Notes: a model not told the origin generated them from the letters alone. A stretch of 64,000 bases of DNA from Laspinema sp963821735 (GCA_963821735.1 CAWGFK010000055.1:806001-870000); one strand, 5' to 3'; positions 36,985 to 45,505 are shown, counted from the first letter of the stretch. Made by a program: numbers and translations.

Positions 36985-37232
36985 TTATACCAAATCCGGG
37001 TATGAAAAGTCGTTCTTATGGAGTAGCCCGCGCAGGCGGGCTTTGTCCCTGTAGCCCCACCCTTGAGGGTGCGGGTTTTTATAGACCTAGAGCAACCGAA
37101 TTCCGTATTATACCAAATCCGGGTATGAAAAGTCGTTTTTATGGAGTAGCCCGCGCAGGCGGGCTTTGTCCGTGTAGCCCCACCCTTGAGGGTGCGGGTT
37201 TTTATAGACTTTGACAACCGGATTCCGTATTA
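36985..37232. repeat. Two tandem copies of a GCCCGC-GCGGGC hairpin repeat
   Basis: Each ~126-bp copy starts TTATACCAAATCCGGG, holds AGCCCGCGCAGGCGGGCT and CACCCTTGAGGGTG palindromes, and ends ACCGRATTCCGTATTA, so the outer ends form inverted repeats around two hairpins. Copies: 36985-37110 and 37107-37232, about 95% identical. Related copies lie at about 50.4, 51.5 and 60.1 kb. Confidence 0.7.
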
Positions 37233-37242
37233 CTGTTGCCCC

Positions 37243-38160
37243 TTACTGGGCAGTCGGGGTAAAATTCCCGGACACAAATTTCCATTGATTTTGTTCTTTC
37301 GCCAAATTAACCTCAATTTCAAACAGACTGTCCAAATTACCCTTAATCACTGCCGCTATCTGCTGACCCTCTTGTTCTGTAAATGTCCATTGATTAAACT
37401 CAATCTCTCTGCGTCTTTCTAATGCAGTAGGCAGAATTGGATTTTCTTGGATTCTTTGTTGATATTCTTCCACAGTCATCTGAGACCGAAGCTGACTCGA
37501 AGCATTCTCATAAGCGGCCTGGACATTTTGATTAATGGCAATGCCTTTTTCTAGGCGCATAAAATGGGCATGGGCCGCCTGATTCGCGGACCGAATTTCG
37601 GGTAAATAGGTTCTCATGACTGAAAATCCTATCCCCAATCCCGCTAAACTTATTACTAGCAAAATAATGCCAATTATTTTTTTAAACGTAAAAATATATC
37701 GGTCTTCAACAATGATGCCCGGAACCCCAGCATCCCGATTAATCACCAGGGTTTTTGCATAGCGATCGCCCAAAGTTTGAGTTTTCGGAGACATTAACAA
37801 CGGGGCGAGGAGCAAGAGCATATCCACAGGTTTAAAAAGGTTCCGGATTAGCGCTTGAAAGAGAGTAGGTCGGCGTCCCCGTAAGGTGACGACTTCTTCT
37901 TGAAAAATTAACTTGCCCAGAGTCCAACCCAAGGTGGATTCTAACAGGGTAAAATAAATAATAAAAACTAAAAATACAATAAAAATTTTAGAAATATCTA
38001 GGGCTACAAATGTGATACTGTTTTCCCCTAAACGAGGTAAAAAATTAAGTCCTAATCCTACAGCAAACCACACCAGTGCAATCAGAATAAAATCAATTAC
38101 TGCTGCAATTATCCTTCGGAAAAAGCCAGGAAATAAACTTTGGGCCGGGTAACTTGCCAT
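37243..38160 (-). CDS. RDD-family membrane protein
   Basis: About 305 residues. The N-terminal half is an RDD domain with three helices: FPGFFRRIIAAVIDFILIALVWF (note the Arg-Asp pattern), VALDISKIFIVFLVFIIYFTLLE, and the TLGWTLGKLIFQEEVV motif. A further helix lies at about 190-215, then a soluble C-terminal half, NTF2-like in feel (RLEKGIAINQNVQAAYENA...). The family may move ions or small solutes but is poorly defined. ATG at 38160 is chosen because the domain starts there; the longest frame adds a poor sequence. Confidence 0.85.
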   Translation of the reverse strand: MASYPAQSLFPGFFRRIIAAVIDFILIALVWFAVGLGLNFLPRLGENSITFVALDISKIFIVFLVFIIYFTLLESTLGWTLGKLIFQEEVVTLRGRRPTLFQALIRNLFKPVDMLLLLAPLLMSPKTQTLGDRYAKTLVINRDAGVPGIIVEDRYIFTFKKIIGIILLVISLAGLGIGFSVMRTYLPEIRSANQAAHAHFMRLEKGIAINQNVQAAYENASSQLRSQMTVEEYQQRIQENPILPTALERRREIEFNQWTFTEQEGQQIAAVIKGNLDSLFEIEVNLAKEQNQWKFVSGNFTPTAQ

Positions 38161-38448
38161 GAGCATGATATAGAAAGAAGAGTTACGGAACAGTTTACAT
38201 AATGCCATAGATGGGGAACCCTGCCAGGGGAGGGTCCAGGGGAAAAATTCCCGGCAATTTAGGGAGTCTGAAGTCAAATCTTTAATGGGGACGAAACCCC
38301 AGGGTTAGGGGGTTCCACAGGGTTGGCGATCGCCGCTTAACCTTGGCCCCTGGACCTGTGACTCGATTAAAATCCTGAAACATTTCCCCAAAATCGGATA
38401 ATGATGAGTTATCGTGGTGAGATAACTGGCGCTACGCTGGAAAGTTCT

Positions 38449-40260
38449 ATGAAAAAACTTCTGCTCCTCTCCTTATTTATAGTGGGTTTGAGCTTTGCCC
38501 TGTTTAACTTCAAGGGTTTAGCCAATCAAGGCACTTTCGAGTCCATTGTCCTCGACTTTCGGGATGATTTGCCCCTAGTCGAACTCAACCAACAAATCAA
38601 CGCGATCGCCTCCGAGTATGGCGTTACCCCCCGTCTAAACTCCGAGTTTTCCGTAGACGATCACTTGTATGTCGTCAACGGCGATCGTGAATTGTTCAAG
38701 ACCCTCAAAAAATCCGAGGTCTCTCAATACACAGAATACATTGAACCGGCTTACGAATATCAAACCCTCGATATTCCCAACGACCCATTCTACGCCCAAC
38801 AGTGGAATCTCCGCAGCATCAACGTAGAAAAAGCTTGGAGTGACACCAAAGGCAGTGGCATCACCGTCGCGGTGATTGATACCGGAGTCAGTCGCGTTCC
38901 GGACTTAAAAAATACCAAATTTGTCAAAGGATACGATTTCGTTAACAATCGCGAACTCGCCGATGATGATAACGGACATGGGACCCACGTTGCGGGAACC
39001 ATCGCCCAAACCACCAATAATGGCTATGGCGTCGCTGGGGTCGCTTATGAAGCCAACATCATGCCCCTGAAAGTCTTAAGCGCCAGTGGTGGCGGCAACG
39101 TTGCCGATATCGCCGAAGCAATCAAATTTGCCGCCGATAACGGGGCCGATGTGATTAATATGAGCTTGGGGGGTGGCGGTGAAAGTAACGCCATGAAAGA
39201 GGCGATCGCCTACGCCCATAACAAAGGGGTCGTGATTATTGCTGCTGCTGGCAACGAACAGCGCAACAGTGCCTCCTATCCCGCCCGCTATACCAACGTC
39301 ATTGGCGTAGCGGCGATCGATTCCACGGGACAAAAAGCCCCCTACTCTAACTATGGGGCCGGTGTGGATATTTCTGCCCCCGGTGGCGATACCAGCAAAG
39401 GTGATGAAGGCGGTATTCTCCAAGAAACCATCTCCTTTGACCCGGATACCAATCTCCCCGGTTTTGCCTTTCAAGCGTATCAAGGCACCAGTATGGCGGC
39501 CCCTCATGTGGCCGGTGTCGCAGCCTTGATTAAAGCCTCTGGCGTCACGGACCCGGAAAAAATTACCGCCATCCTCAAAGAATCAGCGCGGGAAGTGAAA
39601 GAAGACCCCCTCAACCACTTTGGGGCGGGACATTTGGATGCCGCTAGTGCGGTAGCCCTAGCTAAAACAGGTCAATTTGACTTTGGTCACTTCTTTAGTG
39701 ATTTCTTCCGCTGGTTGCGCGATAACGGCTATCTCAACCCCCGTTTCTGGATTGATGGCGGCGTCTACGCCTTGTTACCGAAAGTTTTAATGGTCGTCGG
39801 GTCCTATCTGATTGCCTGGTTACTGAAGATGTATTTCCCCTTCAGTTGGACGATGAGTATGGCGACGGGACTGGTTGCCGGAAGTTCTGGATTATTCGTC
39901 TTCCGTGGATTCTATATCTTTGATCTACCTCAGTGGCCCTTCCGTGTCCTGGGCAGTTCTATTCCAGAATTGGGAACCGCTATCTCTGGAAGTAACGCCT
40001 TTAATCCCATTTTTGCCAGTGTCGCGATTCCCGTGGTCCTGATTCTGCTGCTGTTGGGACATCCCCAATGGAAATGGTTCGCGATCGGTTCCACCATTGG
40101 CGTGGCAACCTGCCTAGGAATTAGTGCCGTGTTAGCACCGGCCCCAACCTTATTATGGATTGGCAGTGGCATCGGTGCCCGGGCCTTTTTACTGGTGAAT
40201 GCCTTCTTGTGCTTGGCACTTGCCCGTCTCGCGATGAAGGATGAGGGACAAACGGCATGA
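38449..40260 (+). CDS. S8 subtilisin-like serine protease with C-terminal membrane region
   Basis: About 603 residues. A signal-like helix (MKKLLLLSLFIVGLSFALF) and a propeptide-like segment (about 25-115) precede the catalytic domain, whose triad is visible: Asp in VAVIDTGVS, His in NGHGTHVAGTI and Ser in GTSMAAPHVAGV, with Asn of the oxyanion hole in AAAGNEQ. After about residue 400 come five or so hydrophobic helices. ATG 38449 follows GGAAAG, better than 38401. A membrane-held protease facing outside is inferred. Its end overlaps the next gene by 4 bp (ATGA). Confidence 0.9.
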   Translation: MKKLLLLSLFIVGLSFALFNFKGLANQGTFESIVLDFRDDLPLVELNQQINAIASEYGVTPRLNSEFSVDDHLYVVNGDRELFKTLKKSEVSQYTEYIEPAYEYQTLDIPNDPFYAQQWNLRSINVEKAWSDTKGSGITVAVIDTGVSRVPDLKNTKFVKGYDFVNNRELADDDNGHGTHVAGTIAQTTNNGYGVAGVAYEANIMPLKVLSASGGGNVADIAEAIKFAADNGADVINMSLGGGGESNAMKEAIAYAHNKGVVIIAAAGNEQRNSASYPARYTNVIGVAAIDSTGQKAPYSNYGAGVDISAPGGDTSKGDEGGILQETISFDPDTNLPGFAFQAYQGTSMAAPHVAGVAALIKASGVTDPEKITAILKESAREVKEDPLNHFGAGHLDAASAVALAKTGQFDFGHFFSDFFRWLRDNGYLNPRFWIDGGVYALLPKVLMVVGSYLIAWLLKMYFPFSWTMSMATGLVAGSSGLFVFRGFYIFDLPQWPFRVLGSSIPELGTAISGSNAFNPIFASVAIPVVLILLLLGHPQWKWFAIGSTIGVATCLGISAVLAPAPTLLWIGSGIGARAFLLVNAFLCLALARLAMKDEGQTA

Positions 40261-40490
40261 GTATTAATGTAAAAGGGACAATTGAACGCAAAAATATCGG
40301 ACCCGGTGCTTGGGCGTTGGTTTCTGATAGCGGTGAAACCTACGAGATTTATCAAGGGGCACCGGCAGATTTGTTAAAAGCGGGTCAAAAGGTCAAAGTC
40401 AAAGGTCAAGTCCGCGATGATGTGATGACAATGGCAATGATTGGCCCGGTTTTAGAGGTGAAATCCTTTGAGGCGATCGCCTCCGATTAG
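40257..40490 (+). CDS. Small OB-fold-like protein coupled to the subtilase
   Basis: A 77-residue beta-rich protein, MSINVKGTIERKNIGPGAWALV...AGQKVKVKGQVRDDVMTMAMIG, with the strand pattern of a small OB-fold (similar to bacterial DUF5818/BOF-like domains; not confirmed). Its ATG overlaps the protease stop as ATGA, so it is translationally coupled and could be a partner or regulator of the protease. A bidirectional terminator follows. Confidence 0.75.
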   Translation: MSINVKGTIERKNIGPGAWALVSDSGETYEIYQGAPADLLKAGQKVKVKGQVRDDVMTMAMIGPVLEVKSFEAIASD

Positions 40491-40510
40491 ATTAACGGGA
40501 CAATTCATCT

Positions 40511-40543
40511 AAAAAAGGCGCACCATCAATGGTGCGCCTTTTT
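40511..40543. terminator. Bidirectional intrinsic terminator
   Basis: GGCGCACCAT/ATGGTGCGCC around CA, flanked by AAAAAA at left and TTTTT at right, so it works in both directions: for the subtilase operon (plus) and for minus-strand transcripts arriving from the small-RNA array. Confidence 0.8.
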
Positions 40544-40626
40544 CATCGATTGGGTATCAGGCACAAGAAACCCGGTTTCTAACCCGTTGGGGTCGCCTCG
40601 CACTGAAGTTGGTCAAAATTTTTGAG

Positions 40627-40716
40627 AAAAAAAAACCGGCTCAAAAGAGCCGGGAAACGTCAATCAGGGTGCATCTACCATTCCTTTCTTCTTGAGATCC
40701 CCCTGCAATCCGGACA
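40627..40716 (-). ncRNA. Candidate small RNA, array unit A
   Basis: On the minus strand: 5-prime TGTCCGGATTGCAGGG (40716-40701), a central part with TAGATGCACCC, then 13 nt, the stem CCGGCTC/GAGCCGG with loop TTTT (40653-40636), and nine U. This is a perfect Rho-independent terminator without an associated ORF. Unit E repeats the same 5-prime element, motif and terminator layout with different stem sequence, so both look like homologous small RNAs of about 90 nt. Not matched to a known family by me. Confidence 0.65.
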
Positions 40717-40790
40717 AATTATTGCTAGACTAGAGATTAAGCAGGCACAAAGCGAACCTGTGCCATCAGGCTGTCACTACATTTGCAAGG

Positions 40791-40823
40791 GAGAGGAAAC
40801 GTCAATTAGGGTGCGTTCCTCTC
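40791..40823 (-). repeat. Array unit B: GCACCC motif in a hairpin
   Basis: The motif ACGCACCCTAATTGACGTTTCC (minus) shares TGACGTTTCC with unit A and is enclosed by GAGAGGAA/TTCCTCTC. No U-run follows, so this may be a damaged or differently ended unit. Part of the 40.6-41.3 kb array. Confidence 0.4.
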
Positions 40824-40882
40824 GGGCCAATCGGGTTCTCATGTGTCTGCCCCGTCAATCAGCGTCAGGGATTCTGCTTTCA

Positions 40883-40932
40883 GGAGCGATTCAAGGGTGC
40901 ATCTGAAGGAGTCCAACTCATGCGATCGCTCC
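40883..40932 (-). repeat. Array unit C: GATGCACCC motif in a hairpin
   Basis: Minus-strand CAGATGCACCCTTGAATCG lies inside an 8-bp stem (GGAGCGAT/ATCGCTCC). Terminator U-run absent. It adds a further copy of the shared motif to the array. Confidence 0.4.
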
Positions 40933-40945
40933 TCAACAACCCACT

Positions 40946-41020
40946 AAAAAAATCCCTAGCTCCTAACAACTAGGGATCGACTTTTGAGTGCATCTATTAT
41001 CTGATCCTTCTTAGATTTTT
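40946..41020 (-). ncRNA. Candidate small RNA, array unit D
   Basis: Minus strand: AAGGATCAGATAATAGATGCACTC, then 8 nt, a stem ATCCCTAG/CTAGGGAT (40977-40952) and seven U. The motif-to-terminator spacing matches units A and E. The 5-prime end is not defined by sequence. Confidence 0.55.
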
Positions 41021-41189
41021 CAGCTTAACCGGATCAAGGTACAGGAGATCTGTAACCCGTTTAATATTGATTGGGGTTGAAGGCTTGAGGTGAACAGTCC
41101 GCAATTGCAGCGGGCTGATTCTCCCTTCTTTTTAACCCGATCGCCCGGTGGAATGTCTCAATTGTCAGCAGATTAACGGCCAAAAGCTT

Positions 41190-41280
41190 AAAAAATTCCC
41201 GGCGTTTTGGTGCCGGGATATATCCATCAGGGTGCATCTACCACTCTATTGTTCTCGATAGAGCCCATGCATTCCGGACA
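41190..41280 (-). ncRNA. Candidate small RNA, array unit E
   Basis: Minus strand: TGTCCGGAATGCATGGG (41280-41264), then a CTCTATCG/CAATAGAG hairpin, TGGTAGATGCACCCTGATGG, 8-12 nt, the stem CCCGGC/GCCGGG with loop ACCAAAAC (41217-41198), AA and six U. It is the closest relative of unit A while its terminator stem is different in sequence, showing conserved architecture rather than simple recent duplication. Confidence 0.65.
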
Positions 41281-41672
41281 GTTGTCAACATTTCCTCAGA
41301 AAATTTTTGCAGTCATTGTTTAGGGGGTTAACAGCCAATTTTGATTAGGGAATGAAAAAGTTTCTGTAAGCGGGTAACTTTTCCCCCTCGTTTGCGTCTA
41401 TCCGGAAAGACTCTATCCAAAATAAAGTTCCTCTAACTTGGGGAAAATTTTGAGGGTTCATCTATAAAGTCACAATTTTAAAAGGGGATAAACTAATCCG
41501 AAGAAACCCGAAAAATGAGCGACTATCTGCCCATTTCTAGTGGGATTGCTCAGTCAACTATCCCATTTATTCCCTTAAAACTAGAGTTAAAAATAAAGGG
41601 GCCAGCCTGCACTGAACCGCAGGGCAGCCCAAGAGATAGCATATAAACAGTGAGCAGGAGTGCAGTGAAACT
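41281..41672. other. Upstream region of the CHAT gene
   Basis: About 390 bp, AT-rich, without an ORF. It holds one more motif variant on the plus strand (GAGGGTTCATCT at 41452-41463) and presumably the promoters of the CHAT gene (plus) and of small-RNA unit E (minus). Confidence 0.4.
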
Positions 41673-44240
41673 GTGAGCCAGAAATTTGAAGAATTACATA
41701 TTTCTGTAACCCCAGTTGGGGACGATAAGTATCTGGTGCGGACCGAACAAGCACCGAAAGGTGTGCTACCGGCGGAGGAACAAGTGATCTGGCCGGTAGA
41801 GGGATGGTTGAACCAAGCCACTAAGCTAATGGAAGATCCATTATCGATGTTGATGCGCTTAAATGATCAACCGGATTCTTCCTCGAACTCCCCAACGGCC
41901 AATTCAGAACGGACTACTTTAGGAAACTTAGTCGAACTGGGTCAGGAACTGTATCAGGCGTTGTTTCAAGGCAGCTTACTCGATCGCATGACTTCGGCCC
42001 AGGCGATCGCCCATAATCAAGGGAATGTGCTGCGATTACGCCTAGGACTCAAAGGCCCTCACCTGCCTCGTCTCCCTTGGGAGGTGATTCACGAAGAAAC
42101 CCGGGCGATCGCCACGGGGAAAGACCTGGTATTTTCTCGCTATCAACCCACCCTCGCCCCTGTCGCCCTCCCCGGAAATACCGGCGATCGGGTTAAAATT
42201 TTAATGGTCTTAGCTGCACCCACGGACCGGGAAAATCTCGCCCTGAAACGGGAAGCCGTTCACCTCCAGGAAGACCTCAAAGCGCGCTGGCGCAGTGGCA
42301 CTCCCGTCACTGGCAAACCCCCACAAATCCAACTGGATATCCTGGAACAACCCAACCGCGAAGAACTCACCCGCGCCTTAGAACAAAATCACTACCAAGT
42401 CTTACATTACTCCGGTCATAGCGATGTCGGTGCCGGTGGCGGTGAACTGTATCTCGTCAACCGGAAAACCGGCCTCAGCGAAGTTCTCACCGGCAATGAC
42501 CTCGCCGGATTGTTAGTCAATGCGGGGATTCGCATGGCCGTCTTTAACTCCTGTCGCGGGGCTTATACCGCCAGTTCTGACCCCACCGATGCCACCGGCA
42601 GACGGTCTCTAGCCGAGGCCCTGGTCAAGCGGGGTGTTCCCGGGGTTCTGGCAATGGCGGAACGGATCACCGATGATGTCGCCCTGACCCTGACCCGGTT
42701 ATTTTATTACAACATCAAACAAGGGTATCCCGTAGACCTGAGCCTGAATCGCGCCAGACAGGGGTTGATGTCTGCTTATGGGTCTCACGAACTCTACTGG
42801 GCGCTGCCGGTGCTGTATCTCCATCCAGAATTTGATGGATATCTCACATCGGCACAAGAGACGACCGGGAATCCTCGCACGACCGGAGGCGATCGCCCGC
42901 TTCCCCGTCAAACCGCCCCGATTCCCCAGGAAATCGCCGCAGCGAGTTCCCTCTCACCCTTCTCTCCCCCTGGCACTTCTCACTCCCGCGACGCTCTCGA
43001 TTTTAGCACCATCCCCCCCTCCCGCACGGGAACAATGACGGTGCAAAGTGCGTTTGCCGAGGATGACCCGGAATTGTTCGATGAGGGAGACCTAGAAGGG
43101 GTTTATGAAGATATCATGTATGACGAACTCGACGAGGATGAGGCCGTCTCCGTGGTGTCGGAGTTGTTCCGAGAAATGGTCGGTGAGACTGACCCGGAAG
43201 CTGATGCGGTGCATCGGCAAAACAGCCAAGTCCAGAAGGCGTTTGATATCCTCGAAGAAACCATCACCGAGGAGTTACCTCCAACGGTTAAGACTCCCCC
43301 TTACTCCGCCCAAAATTGGCCGTTACCGGCAACGGATGCGCCTCTGACTCAGGGGCGTCAGAATGCCTTGAACACCGTCAAATCCTTCGGGTATAAATGG
43401 CGGGTGGCGATCGGTGCTGCCGTGGCGATCGCCATTGCTGGGGCCGGATTCTGGACCGGGCAAACTCGCTTTTCTGCCACCACCCCAGGACCAAATGCCA
43501 TATTCCCTCCCACCGCTTCGATCGCCCTAGAGTCTACTTTATCTCCCGGCGAACAGGCCAATTTCAGTCAATTACAAACCCCAGAAGTGGGCAAATTAGC
43601 CTTTGCTTACTTTAACGAAGGAGATGCGATCGCCGGTCAAAAAGCCCTCGAAGAACTCCTCCAACCCCAACGCAGCGCCCTCAATTATGCCGAAGCGGTA
43701 CTCAGTGGCGTTCCCGAACCTCATAAATTTGACTCCAGTATCACCTTCCTCTGGGGTCGCCTCGCATGGCAAGCGGTCCTCTCCGGCAATCCTAAATATA
43801 GTCTGGATGATGTCCGGCGCTATTGGACTCGCGCTGTCCAACAAGAACCCAATAATCCCACCTATTACAATGCTCTAGGATTTGCCTACTACGCCGATGG
43901 CAACTTCAAAAAAGCCGAAGATGCTTGGATGGAATCGTTAAAAATACTCGAAAAAATGCCATTAACTGGGGCCAAAAATTCCACAACCCCCGAATCTGCT
44001 CCCCTAGAAAGTTATGATGCTCTAACAGCTTATGCCGGATTTTCCCTAATCCTAAGTCGTTCTGCATCAGACTTACCCCCAGGCGATCGGGCGGAAGTCC
44101 TAAATAAAGCCATTAAACTCCGCAAAATCGTCCTCAACGCCGATCCCTTGAGTTTCCAACCCGACGCCCTAGCAACGGACTGGATGTGGCCGGAATCCGC
44201 CCTAGAAGATTGGCGATCGCTCCTCATGACCCGAGAGTAA
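41673..44240 (+). CDS. CHAT-domain (caspase-like) protein with membrane helix and TPRs
   Basis: 855 residues. The CHAT peptidase domain spans about 90-390, with probable catalytic His249 in LHYSGHSD and Cys294 in VFNSCRGAY. An acidic linker (about 440-520) is followed by a membrane helix (VAIGAAVAIAIAGAGFW, about 575-592), then a region with TPR-like helices (about 690-850: PNNPTYYNALGFAYYADGNFKKAEDAW). It resembles HetF-like cyanobacterial proteins. CHAT proteases act in regulated proteolysis and defence; the target here is unknown. GTG start preceded by GGAGTGCAGTGAAACT. It stands alone behind the small-RNA array. Confidence 0.88.
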   Translation: MSQKFEELHISVTPVGDDKYLVRTEQAPKGVLPAEEQVIWPVEGWLNQATKLMEDPLSMLMRLNDQPDSSSNSPTANSERTTLGNLVELGQELYQALFQGSLLDRMTSAQAIAHNQGNVLRLRLGLKGPHLPRLPWEVIHEETRAIATGKDLVFSRYQPTLAPVALPGNTGDRVKILMVLAAPTDRENLALKREAVHLQEDLKARWRSGTPVTGKPPQIQLDILEQPNREELTRALEQNHYQVLHYSGHSDVGAGGGELYLVNRKTGLSEVLTGNDLAGLLVNAGIRMAVFNSCRGAYTASSDPTDATGRRSLAEALVKRGVPGVLAMAERITDDVALTLTRLFYYNIKQGYPVDLSLNRARQGLMSAYGSHELYWALPVLYLHPEFDGYLTSAQETTGNPRTTGGDRPLPRQTAPIPQEIAAASSLSPFSPPGTSHSRDALDFSTIPPSRTGTMTVQSAFAEDDPELFDEGDLEGVYEDIMYDELDEDEAVSVVSELFREMVGETDPEADAVHRQNSQVQKAFDILEETITEELPPTVKTPPYSAQNWPLPATDAPLTQGRQNALNTVKSFGYKWRVAIGAAVAIAIAGAGFWTGQTRFSATTPGPNAIFPPTASIALESTLSPGEQANFSQLQTPEVGKLAFAYFNEGDAIAGQKALEELLQPQRSALNYAEAVLSGVPEPHKFDSSITFLWGRLAWQAVLSGNPKYSLDDVRRYWTRAVQQEPNNPTYYNALGFAYYADGNFKKAEDAWMESLKILEKMPLTGAKNSTTPESAPLESYDALTAYAGFSLILSRSASDLPPGDRAEVLNKAIKLRKIVLNADPLSFQPDALATDWMWPESALEDWRSLLMTRE

Positions 44241-44306
44241 TCCCAATTATGAGCCTCCATTCCCAGGTTAGTTCGTAGTAACGCCTTCAGGCGTTCTCTT
44301 AGTCAC

Positions 44307-44400
44307 GACTTACGCAAATTTTGAAAATCCACCCTAAATGTAGAGGCGATTCGCGAATCGCCTCTACATTTAGAGGTTAATGGTAAATATTGTGTAAGTC
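44307..44400. mobile_element. 94-bp MITE-like element with GACTTACGCAA ends
   Basis: Terminal inverted repeats GACTTACGCAA and TTGTGTAAGTC (one mismatch) enclose the perfect palindrome GTAGAGGCGATTCGCGAATCGCCTCTAC. The core resembles the modules of the TAGCCCTG family but the ends differ, so it is a separate element family. No ORF. Confidence 0.6.
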
Positions 44401-44406
44401 CGGTTC

Positions 44407-44889
44407 TTAGTAGAAACAAGGAGGCAGCAAACTAACTGACCTTCTAATTCGCATCCATTCATTCCCTAATGCTGTTTCTCCTGGGCGAATTTTGCGCCCT
44501 CCCAATTCAGGATTTCGGGAATAAAATATTGCATCGGCTACTTTATCTAAAGCCTCACTCACTAATAATCTCTCCTGTGGCCGATTTTCATCATCATAAT
44601 TTACCAGCAGCCAGGAATATCCTGGAGTACATTCATTATTGCGATAGACTACAATAGTTGGAATCACTCTTTGAATGGCGTTCCATTCTCGGATATATAG
44701 GGTTTCATTAGCGCGAAGTTTTCTTCTTGACAGTTGAGGATTAACACTGTAGAAAAAATCATCCGCCCAGCGCTCGATGGTTTCTTGAGTCAGTTGTTGA
44801 GAGTGCGTTATTGTTGGGCTGAGGATTACCGAACCGAGGGTTAAAAGAAAAACCGCTGACAATTGGGTTATAATTTTTTTGCTATTCAT
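44407..44889 (-). CDS. Exported hypothetical protein with two internal repeats
   Basis: 160 residues. A signal peptide is clear (KKIITQLSAVFLLTLGSVILS, likely cut near HSQQ). The mature part consists of two related units: WADDFFYSVNPQLSRRKLR...REWNAIQR and VADAIFYSRNPELGGRKIR...NEWMRIRR, about 70 residues apart, joined by a Cys-containing segment (ECTPGYSW; second Cys near the C-terminus, a possible disulfide). No known domain recognised. Confidence 0.75.
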   Translation of the reverse strand: MNSKKIITQLSAVFLLTLGSVILSPTITHSQQLTQETIERWADDFFYSVNPQLSRRKLRANETLYIREWNAIQRVIPTIVVYRNNECTPGYSWLLVNYDDENRPQERLLVSEALDKVADAIFYSRNPELGGRKIRPGETALGNEWMRIRRSVSLLPPCFY

Positions 44890-44922
44890 AAGAATCCTGC
44901 CTAATCTTGTAAAATTGGCACT

Positions 44923-44987
44923 GGGCGAAGCATCCGCGTCGATAAATTTTGGTGAATTTCAAAGATTTTGGCGCGGATGCTTCGCCC
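44923..44987. repeat. Long inverted repeat with a 16-bp perfect stem
   Basis: GGGCGAAGCATCCGCG (44923-44938) pairs with CGCGGATGCTTCGCCC (44972-44987) around a 33-nt spacer. It lies between the exported protein and the PrlF gene. Its GGGCGAAGCATCC wording matches the style of the other genome-wide palindromic modules. Confidence 0.6.
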
Positions 44988-45032
44988 CTATATTCTATCC
45001 CCTAATCACTAACTGCCCCTCTCCAGACAATC

Positions 45033-45388
45033 TTATTCATCCTCCTCGGGTAGTGAGGCACTTAGATCAATTGCTAAATCACCAACCAAGGACTGAACCC
45101 GATTGACTAAATCGGAGTTAATTGTTGTCAAGTGTTCAGGGTTATTTTCCAGATTTCGTGCTAAAAAACTTAAAAACTTTTCCAATACTGGATCGTTTCC
45201 CTCTCATCTGAATCAGCACGAAAAATTAGCACCTGGCCGTTAGATAGAATATAATAACTAATTTTATCTAGCTTCTTCAGGCCCAATACATGGCGAACAG
45301 ACTCGGGAATGGTGGTTTGATAACGAGCAGTCAGCTTAGATTCTAAGCGTTGGATGGGTTGGGCAGTCATAACAAGTTCCTTAGCCAC
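45033..45388 (-). pseudogene. PrlF/SohA-family (AbrB-like) antitoxin, frameshifted, without toxin
   Basis: The N-terminal frame is an AbrB-type swapped-hairpin domain (LESKLTARYQTTIPESVRHVLGL). After ADSDERE the correct reading moves to another frame: DPVLEKFLSFLARNLENNPEHL, then VNRVQSLVGDLAIDLSASLPEEDE, which is the PrlF signature. One missing A at 45192-45199 explains the break. PrlF normally neutralises the RNase YhaV encoded just after it, but no YhaV-like gene follows, so this is an orphan or remnant. Start is ATG 45388 or 45370. Confidence 0.8.
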
Positions 45389-45505
45389 TTCAGGGCTGAT
45401 AACCCGCTCAGAGAAGCCCTATCTCCAGGGTAATGCGATTACATTGCCTTGTCAAGAAAAGTCCCCGTCACCGCAATTCAACGTCCCGACTTCAGTCGTC
45501 CTCTT

